From the NCBI RefSeq assembly GCF_009674605.1, contig NZ_WKJO01000001.1, positions 1,364,001-1,428,000 of the forward strand: a stretch of 64,000 bases of DNA. Direction: 5' to 3'. Position numbers and translations under genes: made by a program. Origin of the DNA: Haloferax litoreum. Lineage in GTDB: Archaea; Halobacteriota; Halobacteria; Halobacteriales; Haloferacaceae. This document shows positions 25,508 to 35,000 of the stretch, piece by piece. Each line of letters begins with the position of its first letter. Positions within the stretch are counted from its first letter, which is position 1. Below the pieces are notes generated by a model that worked only from the letters and a program-made list of their open reading frames with translations, did not search any database and was not told the DNA's origin.

Positions 25508-25969
25508 TTACTGCGTCGTCTCCATTCGACTCGCGTAGTCCCACGTGTGCAGTTTCGTCGGCCGAATCCGAATCGTCACCTCGTCGCGTTCCGGTGCCAG
25601 CAGTCGCTTCGCCAGTGGGGAGTCGTCGTCGCCGAGATATCGATAGATAAGCCGTCGGAGGACTGCCTTCTCGTCGTCGGGTTCGACCGTTGCGGCGCCC
25701 CTCCCACGAACCCCTCGGTAGGGCGGGTCGTTCGTCGACACCTCGAATGCCACGTCGTCGTGGGCGCGGAGGAACCGAACCACGTCGGCGTCGGCCGAGG
25801 TGGCACACCGGAGTTCGGGCGTCTCCGGGTCCCACTCGTACCACAGCGAGAGCATCCAGAGGTCGTCCGACGGGGTTCGACACGAGAGTCTGAGGGGAAT
25901 CGTCGTCATCGTGAGGAACTCGTCGAGACGGTCACGCGACCACGGCCCCGATAGGGTGGGGGTGTCCAT
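25508..25969 (-). CDS. Pyridoxamine 5'-phosphate oxidase-like flavin protein
   Basis: The 153-residue protein has the split-barrel pattern of PNPOx-like proteins: LRLSCRTPSDDLWMLSLWYEWD, then ELRCATSADADVVRFLRAHDDVAFEVSTNDPPYRGVRGRGAATV, and a final RPTKLHTWDYASRM. Members bind FMN or F420. The actual substrate is not known, and the name reflects fold only. It is divergent from arcS with about 110 bases between. Confidence 0.88.
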   Translation of the reverse strand: MDTPTLSGPWSRDRLDEFLTMTTIPLRLSCRTPSDDLWMLSLWYEWDPETPELRCATSADADVVRFLRAHDDVAFEVSTNDPPYRGVRGRGAATVEPDDEKAVLRRLIYRYLGDDDSPLAKRLLAPERDEVTIRIRPTKLHTWDYASRMETTQ

Positions 25970-26080
25970 AGATGGTCGTTCGTGCTGAAGGAGCTAAATC
26001 GTGTAGGCCCGGTGGGACTTCAGCGACGACTCGCGCCCGCAGAAGGCAAGTTAATTGCCCGTCGGGGGCCGAAAGCGGGT

Positions 26081-27838
26081 ATGACCGACTACTTCGAGGT
26101 TCACGCGCGCGACGGCGCCGCCCGAATCGGGGAGTTGCGACTCTCCGACCCGGTGACGACGCCCGCGCCCGTGGACGACGTTCTCGAGGATGCTGGAAGC
26201 CTCTGGGCGGCGGAACGCGAGATGCCAGCGGGGTCCGACGACGCACTCACCGTCCTCCCACACCGCTCGCTCCCTGCCGGGAGTGCAGACGAGGTTCGCG
26301 AGTCGTTCGCCGTCGACTACCCCGCCGTCGACTACCCTTCTGCGGCAGTCGTCACGGCCGACACCGCCGCCGACTACGGCGCTGACGCGTACATCCTCTC
26401 TGACGCGCAGGGGTTCGTCGGACACGCCCGCGCCTTCCGCGACAACATCGTCGAAGCCAAACAGAACCTACCCGCAGACACCGCGCTCATGCTCTCCGGT
26501 GTCGCGACGCCGCGCAACGTCTCGCTCCTCGTCTACGCGGGTGTCGACCTCGTCGACGAGACGCGCGCCCGAGCACGTGGACTCGAAGGATTCTACCTCA
26601 CGAACGACGGCGAATACTTCCTCGAAGACCTCGACGAACTCCCGTGTGCCTGTGCGGCCTGTCAGAAACCGGCGTCCGAGTTCACCCGTGCCGACGCCGC
26701 CGACCACAACGCGAACGCGCTCCGTGCAGAACTCGCTCGTGTCCGTCGTCGCATCCGCGATGGTCGCCTCCGCGACTACATCGAGGGACAGGCCCGCCAC
26801 GACCAGTGGTTGACGGCCGCGTTCCGCCGCTTCGACCAGCAGTACACGTACCTCGAAGAACGGACGCCAGTCATCCGCGACACGGAACTGACGGCGGCGT
26901 CCGAAGAGTCAATCGACCGCGTGGAGATTCAGCGCTTCGCGGACCGGGTGACGACGCGCTACACGAACCGGTTCGACAACCCGCTCGTCTTGCTCCCGTG
27001 TTCGGCGAAGAAACCGTACAGCGAGTCGCAGAGTCACCGCCAGTTCCACGAAGCGGTGCAGTACCGTGCCCACATGGTGTCGATGACCTCGCCGATTGGC
27101 GTCGTCCCGCAGGAGTTGGAACTGACGTACCCCGCACAGCACTACGACTCGGTCGTCACTGGCGACTGGTCCGAAGACGAGAAGTCGTTCGTCGCCGAGG
27201 TGCTCCGCCGGTACCTCGAACGTAACGACTACCCGCGCATCATCGCACACGTGCCGCCGGGTGCGTACACCGAAATCGTCGAACGAGTCGAAGCGGACCT
27301 CGGAATCGACGTCGAGTACACCGTCTCCGAACACCCGACGACGACGGAATCCATCGGCAATCTCATGCGGACGCTCGACGGCGAACCGAAGTTCTCGCGT
27401 GACGAACGCGAACACAACGTCGTGAAAGCACTCGCCGACTACCAACTCGGACCAGAGGCGGGTGACGCACTCTTTTCTGACGTGGAACTCGAGATGACGA
27501 GTCGCTACCCCAAGTTGCAGGTGTGGAACGACGAGGGCGAACAGTTAGCGACGATGGTGCCACAGTACGGCGTCCTCTCGTTCACACTGGAAGGCGCGAA
27601 GGTCTGGCGCGACAGCGACGCACCGACGAAGACCGTCGAAATCGACGGATTCGTCCCACACGGGTCGGTGCTCGCACCGGGCGTCGTCGACGCTGACGAC
27701 GACATTCGGCCGGGCGACGAAGTCGTCGTCGAGGGTCCCAAGGCGTTCGCAATCGGTCGCGCGGAGATGGGTGGAGTCGAGATGGTCGGTTCCACGCGCG
27801 GCATCGCCGTCGAGATTCGCCACGTCGAAGAGAGATAA
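26081..27838 (+). CDS. arcS: Archaeosine synthase ArcS (TgtA2)
   Basis: From ATG 26081 (MTDYFEVHARDGAARIG) the 585-residue protein has a degenerate TGT barrel with CACAACQ metal-site cysteines. The ArcS signature LLPCSAKKPYSESQSHRQFHEA follows, then a C-terminal PUA domain from about LEMTSRYPKLQVWND to the VRPGDEVVVEGP-like stretch, here IRPGDEVVVEG. ArcS completes archaeosine synthesis by adding ammonia or lysine to preQ0 in tRNA position 15. In haloarchaea the PUA that recognises tRNA is on this protein. Confidence 0.95.
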   Translation: MTDYFEVHARDGAARIGELRLSDPVTTPAPVDDVLEDAGSLWAAEREMPAGSDDALTVLPHRSLPAGSADEVRESFAVDYPAVDYPSAAVVTADTAADYGADAYILSDAQGFVGHARAFRDNIVEAKQNLPADTALMLSGVATPRNVSLLVYAGVDLVDETRARARGLEGFYLTNDGEYFLEDLDELPCACAACQKPASEFTRADAADHNANALRAELARVRRRIRDGRLRDYIEGQARHDQWLTAAFRRFDQQYTYLEERTPVIRDTELTAASEESIDRVEIQRFADRVTTRYTNRFDNPLVLLPCSAKKPYSESQSHRQFHEAVQYRAHMVSMTSPIGVVPQELELTYPAQHYDSVVTGDWSEDEKSFVAEVLRRYLERNDYPRIIAHVPPGAYTEIVERVEADLGIDVEYTVSEHPTTTESIGNLMRTLDGEPKFSRDEREHNVVKALADYQLGPEAGDALFSDVELEMTSRYPKLQVWNDEGEQLATMVPQYGVLSFTLEGAKVWRDSDAPTKTVEIDGFVPHGSVLAPGVVDADDDIRPGDEVVVEGPKAFAIGRAEMGGVEMVGSTRGIAVEIRHVEER

Positions 27839-28063
27839 CCGGACTGCGCTGGTAACCGCACCACGACGTGTGTGATTCTGACGGACTCGCCGGCCCCCGT
27901 TTTCGTTCGTCAGACACGTATCTGCACTCGAACAGATTCACGTCCGCTCCTCGCTTCGATATGGTAAGAGGGCCGCACAAGCGGTAGATACCAAATCTAC
28001 TGAGTATTGACTGAATTATCAGTGTGCTATAACTTTAAGTGGTATTCTATACTAACACTGTAT

Positions 28064-28339
28064 ATGATGGTTGGGCGACGAGAGAACACACCGGAGACGT
28101 TCGGGGAACTCCCCGACGAGGGGGCGTTAGCGTGGACGATCACTCGGGCCCTGTTGGCTGCGAACGATTCTGCGTCACACGCACTCGAACTGCACTTGTT
28201 GCAGTCTCAGTACCACGACGACGGTGACGACTCGACAGCGACGAAACAGTACATCGATACAGCAATCGAGTATCACGAACGAATAATCGAGGACCTTCGC
28301 CTTGCACGTGAGGGTCTCGATTACTCCGACACTCGGTAG
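28064..28339 (+). CDS. Hypothetical haloarchaeal protein (91 aa)
   Basis: Start ATG 28064, or 28067, follows a TTTAAGT box by about 25 bases, as in leaderless genes. The product begins MMVGRRENTPETFGELPDEGALAWTITRALL and is helical, with HALELHLLQSQYHDDG and a C-terminal EYHERIIEDLRLAREGL. It is acidic and soluble. No domain is recognised. It lies upstream of a winged-helix gene on the same strand. Confidence 0.65.
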   Translation: MMVGRRENTPETFGELPDEGALAWTITRALLAANDSASHALELHLLQSQYHDDGDDSTATKQYIDTAIEYHERIIEDLRLAREGLDYSDTR

Positions 28340-28442
28340 TCTTCGAACCATCCCCGCCCACCCCAGTCCCTCTCTGCAGTCTGGCGAAAATGGTCGTTTC
28401 AGTATAACGTGCTTATTTATCGCATGACACAAACATTACCGT

Positions 28443-28751
28443 ATGAAGTTGGCCGTCCCAACTGACTTCGATATACTGGAGGCCCTCTCCGATGGGAGGC
28501 GGAACACCGCCGTGAACCTCTCGTATATCCTCGACAAGAATCGCTCGTACATCAACACACGGTTGCCGATACTGGCAGATTACGGACTTCTGGAGCGAGT
28601 CGGCCCCGCGCCAAAGTCCGGTCTGTACGAGATTACGGACAAGGGAGTTGTCGTGGTCGAGAACCGAGGCAAGTACCGAACTGACGGTGTCGACTTCGAC
28701 GAACTCGTCGCGTCCGAACTCAGGGCACGGACCGACGGCGCAGACGAATAA
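28443..28751 (+). CDS. Winged-helix DNA-binding protein (PhiH1 repressor-like)
   Basis: The 102-residue protein starts MKLAVPTDFDILEALSDGRRNTAVNLSYILDKNRSYINTRLPILADYGLLERVG, a winged HTH resembling haloarchaeal PhiH1-repressor-like regulators. A wing, GLYEITDKGVVVVEN, follows. Targets are unknown. It lies just upstream of the giant surface protein on the same strand and could control it, though the 263-base gap suggests separate promoters. Confidence 0.86.
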   Translation: MKLAVPTDFDILEALSDGRRNTAVNLSYILDKNRSYINTRLPILADYGLLERVGPAPKSGLYEITDKGVVVVENRGKYRTDGVDFDELVASELRARTDGADE

Positions 28752-29014
28752 ATAGTCAACGACGCGTCACAACCGGAGGTCAGGGACGGCCTTCGGAGGC
28801 ACCCCGGCGCGAACTCACAACTTCTAACAACGTATTGTCGACGAACTACTGGCCGGTGAATCGCACCACTGCAGTTTGTCGAACAGAGTTACGCCGAGTA
28901 CTACACCTGTTTAATACCTCTTTACAAGCATTTTAAATAGCCCTATAAGTCACTATTCAATAATGTCTAGAATAGTTATATTTATCTAACTGTCTGGTAA
29001 GTGTTTTGGCAGGA

Positions 29015-32000
29015 ATGAACACGCAGTCAGCGAGAGCACTCACACTTACACTCATACTATTGGTGTCTACCATCACCGGTGGCGTCTCTGTCGCCGGTGC
29101 CGCGTCTTCGTCTACGGTCACCGTCGACGGTGGCTTCCAGTACGCAGATGGGAGTACGCCGACAGATGCGTGGAGTGCGACTCTCTCCGGCAGTAGCGAC
29201 TACTCAGACCAGATTGGGACGGACGGAACGTTCCACATTCAGGCTGGGGCGAACCAGACGTACAATCTGAGCTTCGAACAGTACAACCCGGCCTACACGT
29301 CGGCGAACTACCCACAGGATGGGGTCGCCGATATCTACGCCATCACTCCTGTGTCCCCGGGGGCGACGAATACGTCGGTCGGCAACTGGACGGTTCCGAA
29401 CGCGACTCTCGTTCAGGTCGTCGTCCAGAACGAAACCGGTGCCCCCATTCAGAACGCCCATATTCAGATTCGGCACGAGAACAACGGGTCGTCGGCGTTC
29501 GCCAGTGCGACCACGAACGCGAACGGTGAGTTGGTCCTCGACACGAACGACCAGACTGGCGTCGAACTCACAGGGGCAGTCGACTTCGCCGTCTACGGGC
29601 CAGCAGGCTACGGGTTCAACCAGACGGCGACGACGGTGACGGACAACACGACACTCACCATCACACTGCCGACGGTCGCCACTGTCGACGGAACGCTCAG
29701 CGAACCTGACGGCACCGCCGCCGCGAACGATTCGGTGCTCTTCGAACGCGGGTCCACCGGGGAACTGGTGACGACCGATTCGAACGGGAACTTCAGCGTC
29801 GACCTCACACCCGGTCAGACGTACGAGTGGGCATACTACCAGGGTCAAATCGACACTCCTGCCCCTGCAGACGGGATTCCTGACTTTCACACGCTGGGCC
29901 CGGTCACCGCCGATTCGGGAACGACGACACTCTCTGGTGAAACGCTCCCGAGTGCACGGAACCTCACCGTGAACGTCGTCCGGGAAGACGGGACGAACGT
30001 CTCCGGCGCGATGGTTACGTTCTCGCAAGCGATCACAGTCGACGGCACGTCCGTACGGGCCGGTGACGACCGAACGACGAACCAAGACGGTCTCGCACGC
30101 ATCGAAGTCGACGGCGCGCGGACGACGGACATCAGTGTCCACGCTCCTTCTGGAAGTGACCTCGGGTCGTCGCACACCGAGACAACCGCCGACAGCGACA
30201 ACGACGTCACCGTCGTCTTGAAGGAGGAAGTCTTCGTCAACGGGACTGTCTCGGCATCGAACGGTATCTCCGTGGAAAACGCCTCCGTCGGTATCCACGG
30301 CATCAACGGCACCACCGGTGCACCGAGTGGCATTCTCGAATCCGATGGTTCGTATGCGATACCCGCGAACACGAACGGGACGTACGAGGTGTACTTCCAA
30401 CAGACCAACTGGCAGGCGAGTGCCGGACACCCAAAAGACGGTCTCGCCGACCTCGCCCCGATTGGTGTCGTCGAAACGTCGACGACTGACGTCGACCTCG
30501 GTCAGTTCTCGGTTCCGAAGGGCCACCTGGTGAACGTCACCGTCGTGGACTCCAGTGGAACCCCGGTCGAAGGCGTCGACATCATCGTCGAGGCGAAAGA
30601 CGCCGACAGTGTCGCCGAGAGCGGCGAAGGCGCGACGACGAACGCCGACGGCGAACTCGTCCTCGACACTGCGACGTCGCCGGGTGTCGAAGCACCGAAC
30701 GGAACGCTCGGCGTGTACGTCAGTCCGGCGGACGCGACGCTGTCGGATAACAACACCGAGATACTCGTCGACGGGAACCGAAGTGTCACACTGACGCTCC
30801 AGGAGCAGTCGCTCGTCACCGGGTCTGTCACCGCCCTCGACGGCACGCCTGTGAGTGGAAAGCAGGTACTCCTCCACGGTGAGAGTGGTGGAAGTAACGT
30901 CACCACAGACACGGGGACGTTCACACTCGGTGCGGAGCAAGACATCTCCTACGAACTCGGATTCCGAGACTTCAATCAGGACGAGGCGATTGCCGATTAC
31001 GAACGCAACGGCATCGTCGACATCTACACGATGGACAACGTCTCGGTCGAGTCGTCAGAGACGAACGTCGGCGACTATCGACTTCCCGTCGCCCACGCGG
31101 TGAACATCACCGTCGTCAATCAGTCCGGGGCCCCAGTTTCGGGTGCACCGGTCTACGTCCAACACGTCAACGGGAGCGCCGACTCCGGCGAGTACGGACA
31201 CACGGATTCGAACGGGATGTTCGTGTGGGACGATGCGTCCCACGTCGGTGCCGAACTCAACGGCACCATCGGTGTGCACGTCGAACCGGGCGGTTCGAAG
31301 TGGGTCGACAACGACACCGAGTTCACCGTCACCGAGAACGGGTCCTACCAAATCGTCGTCCAAGAACAGCGTGAATTCACCGGCCGACTCGTCGGACCGG
31401 ACGGGACTCCCGTCTCCGGTGCCGAAGTTGTCGTCAACACTGGCGGCGACTTCAACTACGCGCGGTCTGATGCTGGCGGAAACTTCTCTATCGGTCTGCC
31501 AACCAACGAAACCGCGAGTCTCGGCATCATCGAGTCACCGAACGACGAGTTCACCGAGATTGGCCAGCAAGACGGCGTCGCAGACGTCGTGAAGGTCACG
31601 GAGTTCGACACGACTGGAACCACGGCGCTCGGGAACCTCTCTGTGCCTGTCGGCCACCAGACGACGATTCGCGCCGTCGACCGCTACGGGAACCCCGTTC
31701 CTAATGCCCCGATGCTCCTTCGCGCAGTCGACGCCCTCGACGACTCGGCCGCGTGGGGATGGAACGACCGTACCGACGCCGACGGCTACCTCCGTGCCAA
31801 ATCCAACGACTACGAACTCAACGGAACGGTCAAAATCGTCCCCGACGCACCGGATGGCTACACGTCCGTCACCGGCAACGAGACGATTACCGTCGACTCG
31901 AACCAGACTCACACGTTCGTCTTCGAACGGCAGGGTGAGGTCGTCTCTGTCAACGGGTCGATAACGGACGCCGACGGCAACGCCATCGAGGGGAACGTTA

Positions 32001-35000
32001 TCAGCGACAACGAACCCGAGCGAAAGGGTCACCTCTCCGAAATCCAGTCCGATGGGTCGTTCACCGTCGACGTCGAGACGAACGAATCGTTCGCTATCGG
32101 CTACACCCAGCGCGACGAGAACGGAATCGGTCCCCGCGACGGCATCGCCGACGTGTACCCCTTCGAGACAGTCGACGTCACGTCGGACACGGTGATTGGG
32201 TCGTACACGGCCCCGCAAGGGCACGTTCTCAACGTCACAGTCGAGAACCAGACTGGTGCTCCCATCGAGGGGGCGTCGGTGATGTTCCAACCGGAAGGTA
32301 ACGAAGCGTTCAACCCGATTACCGCGCCCGCGGTCACGAACACCGACGGCAAGGCTGTCGTCGGAAACACGACTGGCCTCGAAGCAACTGGCCCTGTCTT
32401 CGTCTACGCGACGCGACTGGGCCAGACCTACGACACCGCTACCGTGACGGTCACCAGTCCGACCGAGGTCACGCTGACCGTCCCTGACCCAGAGCGTGTG
32501 ACCGTCGACGGTCGGATACTCGACTCCGCCGGAAACCCGGCAGTCAACGACACACTGACGGTCTACTCGAACGAGGTCTACACCTACAACGACCCGATAG
32601 CGAGCGAGACGGTGACAGATACGACCGGCCAGTTCTCCACCACCGCCGCCGCGAACGTCACGCAGGAACTGCGATACTTCCAGGGGAACCTCGGTGACCG
32701 GAACGCCGGCAACCAGACGTTCTTCCCGACTGACGACACCCCTGACGTGTTTGCGGTCCAGACGCTCGATGGAACTGGCGACGCCCAACTTGGCGACATC
32801 ACCCTCCCGCAGGCATACCACGTCGAAATCGAAGTCGTGACGCCGAACGGCACGCCGGTCGAAGGCGCGACGGTCGACGTCACACACCAGAGTTCGAGTT
32901 CGGACGCCGACGCCCGGTACGATGGGGCCGAGACCAACGCGAACGGCCGCTACGAGATTCCGGCCAGTGACGGCACTGGCATCGACCTCGTCGGTTCCGT
33001 GGTGTTTGGCGTGTCTGGACCGAACGGCGAGTACGCCCGGAACGACACCACCATCACGCAGAACCAGACGGTGACCATCGAACTCGACGTCGACCAGCAG
33101 TCGGTTCCGTTGTCCCTCGCGGCCAACGCGACGACGATTCCGGCCGGCGAGGACGTTCGGTTCACCGTCACCGACGACGCGAACGACCCTGTGAACGAGT
33201 CGAACGTCACCGTCACGCTCCCCGATGGAAGCACACAGACGGTCCAGACGGACGCGAACGGTGAGGCGGTCTTCACGTCCACGACGACCGGTGACTACGC
33301 AGTCACGGCGTCGAAGAACGACACCGCAACCGAGGCGTACCAATCTGACTCGCTGACGGTTACGGCGAACGAACCCGGCCACGTCGTCGTCGAATCTGTC
33401 GACGTGCCGTCCGAAGTCGTTCGCGGCGAGGACGTGACAGTCGATATCACGCTCTCGAATCCCGGCGCGTTCGACGCGACGGACACGCTCGACGTGACTG
33501 GACCACTCGGTGTCGACACCACTGAGACGACACTCACTCCCGGCGAGACGCGAACGGTCGTTCGAACTATCTCCACCCAAGGGACGACGGCAGACACGCT
33601 GTCGCTCACGGCCGAAACGAGCAACAACTCGGTCTCCAACACGAGTACCATCCTCGAACCCGCGAACGTCTCGGTCGATGGCTACTCGCTCGTCGAGACG
33701 ACCATCCTCGCGAACGAACCCGTCAACGCGACGGCGACGCTCAACAACACCGGAGAGGTCGAAGGCACGTACGTCCTCAACCTCTCCGTCGATGGGTCGG
33801 TCGTCACCAACGAGACGGTGACCGTCGGACCACAGACCACGAAGACGGTGAACATCGCGACGCTCGTCGCGTGGGAAAGCGACGGCACGCACACCGTGTC
33901 GGTTGCCGACCGACCGTCTACGAGCATCACCGTCTTGCGCCCGACCAACCCGGACGCATCGGTGACCGTCACAGCACCGACCGACGGCGACGTCATCGGC
34001 AGCGGAACGGTAACGCTGACCTACGACCTCTCGAACGTGACGACCGGCATCAACCACACCGAGTACAGTGTCGATGGCGGCGCGTACCAGACGCTCACGG
34101 ACGGCCTCTCGACGACGAGTCACACGCTCTCGGTCGCTGACGGCGACCACGACGTCTCCGTCCGTCTCGTCGACAACCTCGGAACCGTCGTCGCCACGTC
34201 TAACCGGTCGTTCGCGGTCGATTCGGCCGCGCCGGTGGTCGGCATCTCGGCCGCCCAGACCGACGCAATCGGCGTGTCGAACCCGACTACCGTCTCTATC
34301 GAGAGTACGGACGCGAATCCGGGAACGACGACGTTCGCGGTCACGAACGCCTCCGGTCCCGTCTCCGAACGAGCAGTCACCGACGAGGTGGCAGACGGAA
34401 CCGCGACTATCTCGTGGAACGGGAGTCTCGCGTCGGGTACGGCCCTCGCGTCGGGCACGTACACGCTCGAAGTAACGAGTACCGACGCCGCGGGGAACGC
34501 GAACACGACGACGCAGACGGTCAGCGTCGACAACGACGCACCGACGGTCACCGCGACTGGCGTGACCGACGGGACAGAGACGACCACCGTCTACGTCAAC
34601 GACAGTGACACGCTCACTATCTCTGGCACGGCGAGCGACGCGGAGTCGACCCTCTCGAGCGTCGATGCCGTCGTCAGTTCTGATTCGACGGTGTTCGAAG
34701 AACGGTTCGACGCCACGCTCAACGGAGACGGTACGTGGTCTGCGACGGTCGCAGTCGACAAACTCCCCGACGACGGAACCTACACCGTCGGAGGTGTCGC
34801 GACAGACGCCGCGAACAACGAGGATTCGTCGCTGAACTCCTCGCTCACGGTCGTCGTCGACAGAGAGGCACCGTCGGTCGGTGCGGCCATCCTCAACGTC
34901 ACGTCGAACGAAGGCGTCGTGAACGTCACGGCGAACGAGGTGCTCGCAACAGCACCCGACGTGACGGTCATCAAACCGGGCGGGGCGAACGAATCAGTCA

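Noticed and set aside
31535-34150. Long open frame on the minus strand (871 codons) opposite the giant surface gene
   Set aside because: Arg/Val/Asp-rich composition typical of antisense frames in G+C-rich haloarchaeal DNA; no domain, signal or start context. The plus-strand frame has clear domains.
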